From positions 1 to 8,640 of the forward strand of contig JAOUQB010000078.1 of the NCBI GenBank assembly GCA_029879555.1: a DNA stretch of 8,640 nucleotides, given 5' to 3'. Position numbers and translations under genes: made by a program. The notes beneath the pieces are model-generated. The model was given only the letters and a program-made list of their open reading frames with translations, searched no databases and was not told where the DNA came from. Of the stretch, positions 1-5,951 are shown piece after piece (positions within the stretch are counted from its first letter, which is position 1; each line of letters starts with the position of its first letter). This DNA is from Nitrospirota bacterium. GTDB lineage: Bacteria; Nitrospirota; Nitrospiria; Nitrospirales; UBA8639.

Positions 1-31
1 CATTCCGGCCACACCACCTAGGAGAGTACCC

Positions 32-583
32 ATGCAATTTTTCAAAGGGGTGGTGTTTTCGGAAGGCTTGGCTCTATGGGTTGAATTTTTCTACAAGTTT
101 GGCGTGAAATTTCATCCAAAAGGGTTTTTCATTGCGATCCCCCTGTACTTTATCTATCTTTGTCTGTTGCACCGAATATTCGGGTTGTTCAAGAAGAAAC
201 GATTCCTGTGGCTGATCGGAATCGCCCTAGGCGGAATGGCGGGTCTCTTATTGGAATGGTTTCTGGTGGGGAATTCTCCCTGGAACAAACCAGCGGTCTT
301 TCAATCAGGCCAATTGCTGTTTCATGGGGCTTACCCCATTCTCGGATATCTAGTAGCCCATACAGTTGTTGCAGATCGATTACGCAATCGTCTGTTTATT
401 TATATGGTGTTCGCTTCCGGGATCACCTCTATCGGATTTTTCCTTAGCGATCCCAATCTCAAAAAGCTCTGGCTCCTGTTTCTTCCACTCATGGCCTTCC
501 TCGGCCTCTATTACTTTATCTATGAATTGGCAACAAGACGCTCTCAATCTTCAACGGCTGCAAGCATGACACGGGTTAGATAA
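32..583 (+). CDS. Multi-pass membrane protein, function unknown
   Basis: I do not recognise the family of this 183-residue protein. Five hydrophobic segments are visible, at about residues 31-52, 58-79, 94-113, 120-138 and 146-167. Short basic stretches (KKKR at 54-57, RLRNR at 116-120, TRR at 168-170) separate or follow them and should lie in the cytoplasm. The loop between spans 2 and 3 holds EWFLVGNSPWNKP (75-87), which is rich in Trp, Asn and Pro and may be a functional or conserved loop. There is no signal peptide and no soluble domain. The ATG at 32 is preceded by AGGAG at 19-23 with an 8-base spacer, so the start is secure. The gene ends 13 bases before the end of a convergent gene and shows no terminator hairpin. 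No function can be inferred from its neighbours. Confidence 0.8.
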   Translation: MQFFKGVVFSEGLALWVEFFYKFGVKFHPKGFFIAIPLYFIYLCLLHRIFGLFKKKRFLWLIGIALGGMAGLLLEWFLVGNSPWNKPAVFQSGQLLFHGAYPILGYLVAHTVVADRLRNRLFIYMVFASGITSIGFFLSDPNLKKLWLLFLPLMAFLGLYYFIYELATRRSQSSTAASMTRVR

Positions 584-596
584 ACCCCCAAGACGC

Positions 597-989
597 CTAC
601 CCATTCTTGGCTTCCCCCTGCCAGAGCATGTCATATCCTAGTTCCATGCTGTCCGAACACATGGTCGCGACCGCCGCAAAGGTTTTATTGAAGACTTCAT
701 CGGCATGGGATTGTTCGTGTTCTTCGAACGACTTCCAATAGGTCACAATCACATAATGCTCATCAGCCGTCTTGGCCGGATTCATGGAGCCTTCCTCCGA
801 GACAAACCCCGAAAACTTAAACACCTGCCCCGCAAGAAATCCCCCTTGATCACCGCCGTAAGTCTGCTTGACGACCATGCACATTTTGCCCACCGCCAGT
901 TCGAGCTGATCGAACTTGACCCCAGGTTTCAGCTTGACCGTATTGAATAACATTTTTGCCCCAAAGGGGATCGAAATTGGTCCAAACAT
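597..989 (-). CDS. ABM-like (dimeric alpha-beta barrel) small protein
   Basis: This soluble protein of 130 residues has no signal peptide. Its C-terminal half carries EHYVIVTYWKSFEEHEQSHAD (from residue 77), the strand-helix pattern of the antibiotic biosynthesis monooxygenase (ABM) type of dimeric ferredoxin-like barrel. An N-terminal strand, MLFNTVKLKPG (13-23), fits the first strand of that fold. A Gly-rich loop (YGGDQGGFLAG, 44-54) lies between. Family members include small quinol-forming monooxygenases and haem-degrading enzymes, but many have no known substrate, and I see no residue that fixes one here. A GTG at 992 in the same frame would add one residue. The ATG at 989 is preferred because AGGAGG (1000-995) then sits 6 bases upstream instead of 2. 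The gene stands alone and converges with the upstream membrane-protein gene. Confidence 0.75.
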   Translation of the reverse strand: MFGPISIPFGAKMLFNTVKLKPGVKFDQLELAVGKMCMVVKQTYGGDQGGFLAGQVFKFSGFVSEEGSMNPAKTADEHYVIVTYWKSFEEHEQSHADEVFNKTFAAVATMCSDSMELGYDMLWQGEAKNG

Positions 990-1003
990 CACAACCTCCT
1001 ACT

Positions 1004-1031
1004 TGTGTCATACAACCGAACGTTTGACACA
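1004..1031 (-). promoter_or_regulatory. Inverted repeat next to the RBS
   Basis: TGTGTCA (1004-1010) and TGACACA (1025-1031) form a perfect 7-bp inverted repeat with a 14-base spacer. In the minus-strand transcript this could fold as a stem-loop ending 3 bases before the AGGAGG Shine-Dalgarno sequence (1000-995). As DNA it could be an operator: the arm centres are 21 bp apart, two helical turns. Which of the two applies cannot be told from the sequence. Confidence 0.4.
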
Positions 1032-1069
1032 TCATCAGAATAAAGAAAATGAAATCCCATGATTGACCT

Positions 1070-1078
1070 AATATAGCA
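1070..1078 (-). promoter_or_regulatory. Extended -10 promoter candidate
   Basis: On the minus strand the sequence TGCTATATT is a TG-N extended -10 box with 5 of 6 matches to TATAAT. No good -35 box lies 16-18 bases upstream, which is tolerated for extended -10 promoters. Transcription would begin near 1063 and give a leader of about 74 bases before the ATG at 989. This was read by eye only. Confidence 0.35.
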
Positions 1079-1325
1079 CTGCCTCATCAGAAAATAACCA
1101 TCCCCTTAGCCGCTCTCAGTAAGCAGCGGGCATCGCATGAACACTATCTCTTTGGCTCTGAACCGAATTGATGTATTGTAGATAATAGTACGAAGGAACT
1201 GTTCAATCTAGAAGGGGCTTAACAGCAAGAGGCTCTCAGAAGCGAGAAAGAAACCGGAAGGTGTAATACAGGAAAGAAAATTTCTCAAAAATCCAAGCAA
1301 CTCTTACACGTGAGATCTCGAATTT
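1079..1325. other. Intergenic stretch with no visible gene
   Basis: This is the gene-free part of the gap between the response regulator and the ABM-like gene. I see no convincing open frame, RNA gene or repeat. An 8-bp palindrome, GAGATCTC (1312-1319), lies just past the end of the response-regulator gene but is too short and has no T-run, so it is not a terminator. The region must hold the upstream part of the ABM-like gene's promoter and the 3' end of the regulator's transcript. Confidence 0.5.
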
Positions 1326-1730
1326 TCAGATATTCTCTTTGGAAAGTTTTTGAAATATTTTAACTAACTTTTCTTGAAGGGCTTGTCCCGAAAACGGCTT
1401 GACCAAATAATCTGATACGCCCGCTTGGACCGCCTCCATAATATTGTCCATTTTGGCCTCGGCAGTGATCATAAGCACCGGAATGGCTTGAAGCGTTGGA
1501 TCGGCGCGCATGCTTCGCAACAGCTCAATTCCACTCATGACCGGCATGTTCCAATCTAACAACACCAATCCAAATCCTCCCGATTTCAATTTTTCCAGCG
1601 CCTCCTCTCCATTCAAGGCCTCATGGATATTCTTATACCCAATCTCTAGGAGGGCTCGTTTGACGATATTACGCATACTCATCATATCGTCCACAACCAG
1701 CACTTTACGGGAAAGGTCGAGTTTGGGCAT
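1326..1730 (-). CDS. CheY-like single-domain response regulator
   Basis: The protein is a stand-alone receiver domain of 134 residues with no output domain. All phosphorylation residues are present: acidic pair D14-D15, phospho-acceptor D59 in LLDWNMP, T89 in the MITAEAK strand, and K111 in the VKPF motif. The stretch from D59 to K111, notably DWNMP, LRSMRAD and ITAEAKMDNI, closely follows chemotaxis CheY. It therefore probably signals by protein-protein contact, for instance with a flagellar switch or a downstream phosphorelay. No kinase, che or flagellar gene is in the window, so the partner is unknown and a cheY symbol is not assigned. The minus-strand ATG at 1730 follows GGAGG (1739-1735) by 4 bases. 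The gene is monocistronic and divergent from the YbjQ operon. Confidence 0.92.
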   Translation of the reverse strand: MPKLDLSRKVLVVDDMMSMRNIVKRALLEIGYKNIHEALNGEEALEKLKSGGFGLVLLDWNMPVMSGIELLRSMRADPTLQAIPVLMITAEAKMDNIMEAVQAGVSDYLVKPFSGQALQEKLVKIFQKLSKENI

Positions 1731-1751
1731 GAGCCCTCCGTGTTTACATTC

Positions 1752-1780
1752 ATCTTATCCGATAAGGCCGCTTGTGCAAA
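1752..1780 (-). promoter_or_regulatory. Sigma-70-like promoter of the response regulator
   Basis: On the minus strand TTTGCA (1780-1775, 4 of 6 matches) is followed after exactly 17 bases by TAAGAT (1757-1752, 4 of 6 matches). Transcription would start near 1745, a few bases before the GGAGG at 1739-1735, giving a short normal leader. The agreement of spacing, start and ribosome binding site supports the call despite the modest box scores. Confidence 0.45.
1754..1766. promoter_or_regulatory. Perfect palindrome over the -10 region, possible operator
   Basis: CTTATC-C-GATAAG is a perfect inverted repeat with 6-bp arms around one central base. It overlaps the proposed -10 box and spacer of the response-regulator promoter, where a bound repressor would block polymerase. 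The bound protein is unknown. Confidence 0.35.
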
Positions 1781-1856
1781 GGGAAAGAGCAAATGGTTCA
1801 CTTTTTCTAGACATCATCACCTGCCCCTCACAGGTCCACCCTCAGACTTTCCGCAT

Positions 1857-1885
1857 TTTCCAAGGGGAAACACCCCCTCTAGAAT
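1857..1885 (+). promoter_or_regulatory. Possible promoter of the YbjQ-M48 operon
   Basis: TTTCCA (1857-1862, 4 of 6) and TAGAAT (1880-1885, 5 of 6) are 17 bases apart. The start would be near 1892, leaving a leader of about 118 bases before the ATG at 2010. The spacer holds a short G/C-rich inverted repeat (AGGGG 1863-1867, CCCCT 1874-1878). A second inverted repeat, GTCTCA (1887-1892) and TGAGAC (1913-1918), lies at the predicted start. The alternative -10 at 1908-1913 (also TAGAAT) has no -35 partner. Confidence 0.3.
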
Positions 1886-2009
1886 AGTCTCACGATTCCG
1901 ATACAGGTAGAATGAGACACACACGCAGTCGAACGATTCACTTGGACTGATATACGTTCAACTCGATCACCACGATCAGACTTGCCCTCTCTCAGGCAAA
2001 GGAGAAGCT

Positions 2010-2324
2010 ATGTTCATTAGTAACATTGAAGACATTCCTGGAAAAACCATCACCACCTGTTATGGCATTGTGTCGGGTAGTACCGTTCGTGCCAAACATG
2101 TGGGCCGCGATATTTTTGCCGGCATTAAGAATATTTTTGGCGGAGAATTAAAGGCCTACACGGAATTGCTAGGAGAATCACGGGATGAGGCTTTGGAGCG
2201 GATGAAATCTCAGGCACAACAATTAGGAGCCAACGCCATCGTCAACGTCAGATTTTCCACGTCATCCGTGGCTGCAGGAGCCGCCGAAATTTATGTCTAT
2301 GGCACCGCCGTCACGGTGGAGTAG
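2010..2324 (+). CDS. YbjQ family protein (soluble)
   Basis: The 104 residues match the full length of the YbjQ family (Pfam YbjQ_1), small proteins known to form homopentamers and often labelled heavy-metal-binding on weak evidence. Seen directly are the N-terminal IPGKTI strand, GIVSGSTVRA, the signature GIKNIFGGELKAYTELL (38-54), the basic helix ESRDEALERMKSQA, GANAIVNVRF, and the C-terminal YVYGTAV strand. There is no signal peptide, so it should be cytoplasmic. The ATG at 2010 has a strong AAAGGAG (1998-2004) 5 bases upstream. It is the first gene of a three-gene operon and is followed after 5 bases by a second YbjQ gene. Biochemical function is unknown, and metal binding is not supported by any Cys or His cluster here. 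Confidence 0.9.
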   Translation: MFISNIEDIPGKTITTCYGIVSGSTVRAKHVGRDIFAGIKNIFGGELKAYTELLGESRDEALERMKSQAQQLGANAIVNVRFSTSSVAAGAAEIYVYGTAVTVE

Positions 2325-2329
2325 GTATC

Positions 2330-2800
2330 ATGGAAAGCCTCATCATTTTTCTCGTTTTATTATCTCTGGGCTATGTGTTCGGGAAAATGTCGGAAAATCG
2401 GCATTATCGATCTATTCATGCAAGAGAACAGGCCCTCGTCACATTGCCAACCACCTCTAGCAAAAAACCGATTGGCAACTCGGCTCCCATCCATCACGCG
2501 GAATTGGTGCATGGCCATGTGGTGATTTCAGTGGATTACTTCAAACAAATGCTCGCCGGATTACGGAATATTTTTGGTGGCACCATTCAATCCTATGAAA
2601 CCCTCTTGGATCGAGCGCGACGGGAAGCCATTCTCCGCATGAAAGAACGTTGCCCGACCGCTGATCAAATTCTGAATCTCCGCATTGAAACGTCTTCTAT
2701 TTCCAAAGGCGATGTCGGCGACCGGATCGGGTCGATTGAGGTCTTGGCTTATGGCACTGCCATCTCCTTCGAATCGTCTTCCCAGAATCATCTCGAGTGA
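2330..2800 (+). CDS. Membrane-anchored YbjQ family protein
   Basis: The 156-residue protein is a second YbjQ with an added N-terminal anchor. Residues 3-18 are hydrophobic (LIIFLVLLSLGYVFG) and are followed by a basic stretch with K19, R24, R27 and R32. The positive-inside rule therefore places the C-terminal domain in the cytoplasm. A linker of about 40 residues leads to the YbjQ domain (about 60-150), recognisable from GLRNIFGGTIQSYETLL, the RARREAILRMKE helix, NLRIETSSI and VLAYGTA. It is a diverged paralogue of the preceding gene, both sharing the NIFGG core. GGAG (2318-2321), overlapping the upstream stop codon, serves as its ribosome binding site. Its own stop overlaps the next start as GTGA, which implies translational coupling. 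A heteromer with the soluble YbjQ is possible but inferred. Confidence 0.88.
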   Translation: MESLIIFLVLLSLGYVFGKMSENRHYRSIHAREQALVTLPTTSSKKPIGNSAPIHHAELVHGHVVISVDYFKQMLAGLRNIFGGTIQSYETLLDRARREAILRMKERCPTADQILNLRIETSSISKGDVGDRIGSIEVLAYGTAISFESSSQNHLE

Positions 2801-3612
2801 AATACCAACCGTCCCTCCCGGAGCATAACGACAATGTCTCGCACCAACATCCGGTGCGCGAATTTTTTATACTCATGGCCGGCGTATTGTCCTTCGTACT
2901 CATCGGCTATTGGGTTCTCGGCTTAGTTGTAGATGTGGCCGTCGACTATCTCTCTCCTGAACAAGAAGCCCAACTTCATCATACACTTGATATCGATTGG
3001 GATATGGGAGAAGAAGTGAAGCCGGACGAACAAGCCAAACTCCAAAAGCTGGTTGACTCTCTCAAGCCCTGCCTCGCTCTGCCTTATCCCATCACTGTCA
3101 GCCTCGTGAAATCCGACATCGTCAACGCCATGGCCGTACCCGGCGGGAAAATGGTGGTCTTTTCAGGGCTGTTAGATGCCGTGTCTTCGACCAACGGGCT
3201 TATATTTGTCCTCGCCCATGAATTGGGGCATTTTAAAAATCGCGATCACCTTCGATTAATGGGAAGAGGCATAGTCCTGACTATTCTCGCTATGCTAACG
3301 CTTGGAGGAGATTCGGGGTTTTCTGATATCCTCGCCTCGACCATCAACATTCGCACGGCCAAATATTCCCAGACTCGAGAAAGCCAGGCTGACCGAACGG
3401 CCCTGCAAGCACTTCAATGTCATTTTGGCCATGTCGGTGGCGCCACCGAACTTTTTGAAAGTCTGCAATCAAGGGGAAAAGGGATTGACCTTGGACTCAC
3501 TCACTATTTTGATAGCCACCCCGAACTCCAACAACGCATCGATGACCTCAATCGCCTATCCCATGAACTAGGTTATGCTGTACAAGACACTCAAGAACTC
3601 ATAGAACCATAA
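2797..3612 (+). CDS. M48 family zinc metallopeptidase, membrane-anchored
   Basis: This is a 271-residue gluzincin peptidase. The zinc site is complete: H141-E-L-G-H145 (HExxH) and E195 in RESQADRTAL, with D199 in the usual place. The upstream NAMAVPGG (110-117) and VVFSGLLDA are typical of M48 (Oma1/BepA/HtpX group). A membrane segment spans about residues 23-46. Acidic residues after it suggest the catalytic domain lies outside the cytoplasm. A second hydrophobic stretch (about 158-171) just after the active site may be a membrane-facing loop. The likely role is quality control or processing of envelope proteins, but the substrate is unknown. The GTG start at 2797 has no Shine-Dalgarno sequence of its own, so translation probably depends on reinitiation from the overlapping YbjQ stop. 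This places the peptidase in one functional unit with the YbjQ pair. Confidence 0.93.
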   Translation: MKYQPSLPEHNDNVSHQHPVREFFILMAGVLSFVLIGYWVLGLVVDVAVDYLSPEQEAQLHHTLDIDWDMGEEVKPDEQAKLQKLVDSLKPCLALPYPITVSLVKSDIVNAMAVPGGKMVVFSGLLDAVSSTNGLIFVLAHELGHFKNRDHLRLMGRGIVLTILAMLTLGGDSGFSDILASTINIRTAKYSQTRESQADRTALQALQCHFGHVGGATELFESLQSRGKGIDLGLTHYFDSHPELQQRIDDLNRLSHELGYAVQDTQELIEP

Positions 3613-3666
3613 AATTTTTCGAGTTTACATAACAGAAGTGCGATTACCAAAATCATAGCCACACGT

Positions 3667-3695
3667 TTGACCACGCTCGCGTCAGTCTCTATTAA
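3667..3695 (+). promoter_or_regulatory. Promoter candidate of the uracil-DNA glycosylase gene
   Basis: TTGACC (3667-3672, 5 of 6) and TATTAA (3690-3695, 4 of 6) are separated by exactly 17 bases. The predicted start is near 3702, only about 5 bases before the ATG at 3707. There is no Shine-Dalgarno sequence before that ATG, so the message may be leaderless or nearly so. Confidence 0.45.
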
Positions 3696-3706
3696 AAAGA
3701 CAACAC

Positions 3707-4426
3707 ATGGCCATATCCTGGAACAAGATCATAAATGATCTCAACGCAGAGTTGGCGCAACTCACGTTCAATGCTCCAGTCACCCATATCTATAATCCCC
3801 TTGAGTATGCCCGTCAGGCTCACGATCAATTCACCCGGCAATATGGGGCCGACAAGAAAGAAGCGATATTTTTGGGCATGAATCCCGGCCCCTATGGAAT
3901 GGCCCAAACCGGTGTGCCATTCGGCGAAATCACCCATGTTCGTGACTGGCTTGGGATCACAGGTCCGATTGATCGCCCGCAGCTGGAACATCCCAAGCGA
4001 CCCATTCAGGGATTAGATTGCCCGCGGAGTGAAATCAGCGGACAACGGTTGTGGGGATTTTTCAAAGAAACGTTTGGCACACCCGAAGCCTTCTTCAATC
4101 GTTTCTTCGTCGTCAATTACTGCCCATTGGTCTTTATGGAAGAGTCGGGCAAGAACCGAACTCCAGATAAACTTCCAACAAATGAACGCGAGGTCCTTTT
4201 TGCGATCTGTGATCTGGCCCTGACGCGCATAGTGGATCGCCTTCAGCCCAACCTCATTATCGGCGTGGGGAAATTTGCCACCGACCGAGCCAAAGCTGCC
4301 CTTATTGACCGTCATATTCCAATTGGGACAGTCCTACATCCAAGCCCTGCCAGCCCAGCAGCCAATCGTGGGTGGGCGAAAGCAGCCGAGACACAGCTCA
4401 ACGCCATGGGACTCCGCCTACCCTAG
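3707..4426 (+). CDS. SMUG1-type (family 3) uracil-DNA glycosylase
   Basis: The enzyme removes uracil, and in known homologues oxidised pyrimidines such as 5-hydroxymethyluracil, from DNA to start base-excision repair. Motif 1, FLGMNPGPYGMAQTGVPFGE (55-74), is almost the same as in human SMUG1. It contains N59, equivalent to human N85, and the base-stacking F72, equivalent to F98. Motif 2 is HPSPASPAANRGW (211-223), with catalytic-loop H211 equivalent to human H239. VRDWLGI and NYCPL are also SMUG1 hallmarks. The 239 residues suit bacterial members, which are somewhat shorter than the human enzyme. The ATG at 3707 lacks a ribosome binding site but lies just after a promoter-like pair, and no better start exists before motif 1. 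It stands apart from the M48 operon by 94 bases. Confidence 0.95.
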   Translation: MAISWNKIINDLNAELAQLTFNAPVTHIYNPLEYARQAHDQFTRQYGADKKEAIFLGMNPGPYGMAQTGVPFGEITHVRDWLGITGPIDRPQLEHPKRPIQGLDCPRSEISGQRLWGFFKETFGTPEAFFNRFFVVNYCPLVFMEESGKNRTPDKLPTNEREVLFAICDLALTRIVDRLQPNLIIGVGKFATDRAKAALIDRHIPIGTVLHPSPASPAANRGWAKAAETQLNAMGLRLP

Positions 4427-4539
4427 CTACTGATCATCACGAAGAACTGCCTAGCCCATCAACGTCCAATCGGGTCTTAAATGCGGCCGTTTACCACAAG
4501 TACGTTAACGTCCACGGGAATACCTGCGTCGGAATTGCG

Positions 4540-4568
4540 TTGACAAATATCTAAAAACTTACCAGAAT
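4540..4568 (+). promoter_or_regulatory. Promoter candidate of the HNH gene
   Basis: A perfect TTGACA (4540-4545) is followed after 17 bases by CAGAAT (4563-4568, 4 of 6). Transcription would start near 4575, giving a leader of about 70 bases to the ATG at 4647. The rest of the 220-base gap after the glycosylase gene shows no gene or terminator. Confidence 0.45.
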
Positions 4569-4646
4569 TGCCTCATCAATCTATCGTTGCTTACTGACCG
4601 GCAGAACACGAGGAAAAACGGACGCTATTTTTCAGGAACACCTCTC

Positions 4647-5000
4647 ATGGGAAATTCTTACCAAGGTCGGCCCAAATTACGACGGCTGCAAAAACCAGCC
4701 GTCGACAAACCGGTTGATCAAATCCTCAAAGAACTCCGCCCCAAGCCTTCCTCCTCCAGCAACAGCACCTACCGGGAACAATCCCTGAAGATTCACGGGC
4801 TCATCTGCGCCAAATGCGCTAGAGAGTTCGATAGCAAGACGAGACATCTCTTGACGGTGCATCACAAAGACGGCAATCACCACCACAATCCCCCGGACGG
4901 GTCGAACTGGGAAAACCTGTGCACCTACTGTCATGATGATGAACACAGCCGAGGCCTCCTGGGTGATTACATGCGGAAGGCCAAAGAAGACAAGGCTTAA
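4647..5000 (+). CDS. YajD-like HNH nuclease
   Basis: The 117-residue protein has a disordered basic N-terminus (1-40, rich in K, R, P and S) and an HNH domain (about 41-102). The domain has zinc-ribbon pairs C54-x2-C57 and C92-x2-C95, the H72-H73 pair, and DGSNWENLCTYCHDDEH (84-100) with the central Asn and metal-ligand His. The core YREQSLKI...CAKCAREF...LTVHHKDG...DGSNWENLC.YCHDDEHS is very close to E. coli YajD, an HNH protein of unconfirmed role. It is presumably a metal-dependent DNA nuclease, substrate unknown. The start chosen is the ATG at 4647, with AGGAA (4634-4638) 8 bases upstream. A TTG at 4587 in frame would add 20 unconvincing residues without a ribosome binding site. Confidence 0.88.
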   Translation: MGNSYQGRPKLRRLQKPAVDKPVDQILKELRPKPSSSSNSTYREQSLKIHGLICAKCAREFDSKTRHLLTVHHKDGNHHHNPPDGSNWENLCTYCHDDEHSRGLLGDYMRKAKEDKA

Positions 5001-5079
5001 GGAATCTGGCTACAATCCATCAACGAAACAAGACCCATTTATTACGCTCGAACATATTTATTGGAAGGTTGATCATTCT

Positions 5080-5496
5080 ATGCTGAGAAAAAAATCACTT
5101 ATCGGGATGCATGGCATCTACGTGGTCGTTGAGGACCTGGGGCCTGAACTGAAGGGTGTCGTGACTCGGATTGAATTACGCAAACGGGTGGAACTACAAC
5201 TTCTGACGGCAGGCATTCGTCTCGTCAAAAAGGTGGAGGCAGCCAAATTGCCCGGTGAGCCATATTTGTATCTTAATATTGCCGCTCTCCCGTTGGGACC
5301 CAAGCGCTATGCCTGTCGTATCGATTTAGAAGTCCACCAACTCGTCGCTCTCGTGCACCATTCCGCGAGCGGACATGCCAGCACCTGGGAACAAGGCGTC
5401 GTGACAACCGGTGGCGTCAAAACCATTTACGATAATGTCGACGCTCTCGTCTTCGATTTTATTTGTGATTATCTGGCGATGAATCCCAATCGATAG
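5080..5496 (+). CDS. Uncharacterised small protein
   Basis: I cannot assign a function. From the ATG at 5080 the protein has 138 residues, with GIYVVVEDLGPELKG (12-26), a helix of alternating charge (RIELRKRVELQLLTAGIRL, 30-48), PGEPYLYLNIAAL (58-70), a Trp-containing strand segment STWEQGVV near 107, and a C-terminal amphipathic helix. The alternating strands and helices suggest a compact alpha/beta fold. I recall similar proteins of unknown function, often exported, in Nitrospirota and related groups, but no signal peptide is visible here. The frame stays open upstream to an ATG at 4933 inside the HNH gene. The 5080 start is preferred because GGAAGG (5063-5068) precedes it by 11 bases and the upstream residues look non-coding. 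A start at 5107 is also possible. Confidence 0.7.
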   Translation: MLRKKSLIGMHGIYVVVEDLGPELKGVVTRIELRKRVELQLLTAGIRLVKKVEAAKLPGEPYLYLNIAALPLGPKRYACRIDLEVHQLVALVHHSASGHASTWEQGVVTTGGVKTIYDNVDALVFDFICDYLAMNPNR

Positions 5497-5652
5497 CCTT
5501 AGGTACTTTGCCACTGAGACTCAAATCACAGGGGCCATACTGTGCCCCCTCTCACAGCTTCCCATAATAATTCTGATGGAGATTTGACGTGTATGCGCCA
5601 ATCATGAGAAAACGAGGCTTGTTCACATATCTAGCCTCAAAGGAGAATACTC

Positions 5653-5934
5653 ATGGCAAAAGCGCGTGCCCGTCACATTTTGGTCTCAACAGAAGAAGCC
5701 TGCAACACCTTGAAAACACAGATTGAAGGCGGGGGAGATTTTGCTGCCGTCGCCAAAGAACATTCCACCTGCCCCTCAGGCAAACAAGGTGGAGATTTGG
5801 GTGAGTTTGGCCCAGGACAAATGGTGAAAGAATTTGATCAAGTCGTGTTTAGCGGCGAACTCGGTAAAGTCCATGGCCCGGTCAAAACACAGTTTGGCTA
5901 TCATCTCCTAGAGATTACCAGCCGTACGCCATAA
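5653..5934 (+). CDS. ppiC: Parvulin-type peptidyl-prolyl cis-trans isomerase
   Basis: The protein catalyses cis-trans isomerisation of X-Pro bonds and is a single parvulin domain of 93 residues, the same length as E. coli PpiC. The active-site residues occupy the same positions: H8, C40, M57, F61, F81 and H84. CPSGKQGGDLGEFGPGQMV (40-58) and the closing TQFGYHLLEI are diagnostic. No signal peptide or anchor is present, so it should be cytoplasmic, unlike SurA or PrsA. AAAGGAG lies just before the ATG at 5653 and fixes the start. The gene is probably transcribed alone: a gap of about 150 bases precedes it and a strong terminator follows 17 bases after its stop. Confidence 0.95.
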   Translation: MAKARARHILVSTEEACNTLKTQIEGGGDFAAVAKEHSTCPSGKQGGDLGEFGPGQMVKEFDQVVFSGELGKVHGPVKTQFGYHLLEITSRTP

Positions 5935-5951
5935 CCTCATTGATGATTGAC

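Noticed and set aside
1024..1052. TTGACA on the plus strand as a forward promoter
   Set aside because: No acceptable -10 box lies at 16-18 bases and no plus-strand gene follows for almost a kilobase.
1510..1887. 125-codon open frame opposite the response regulator
   Set aside because: It is antisense to a receiver domain with all catalytic residues; low-complexity translation and no start signal.
1965..1979. CGATCA direct repeat (CGATCA-CCA-CGATCA) before the first YbjQ gene as an operator
   Set aside because: Two 6-base copies over one and a half helical turns can arise by chance, and no promoter box lies next to them.
4372..4554. 60-codon open frame overlapping the end of the glycosylase gene
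   Set aside because: It is out of frame with the glycosylase gene, has no ribosome binding site, and shows no protein-like pattern.
4587..4646. TTG start extending the HNH protein by 20 residues
   Set aside because: No Shine-Dalgarno sequence precedes it, whereas the ATG at 4647 has AGGAA at a good distance.
5531..5548. GGGGC/GCCCC hairpin after the uncharacterised gene, as a terminator
   Set aside because: The stem is only 5 bp with an 8-base loop, no T-run follows, and an alternative CACAG/CTGTG pairing competes with it.
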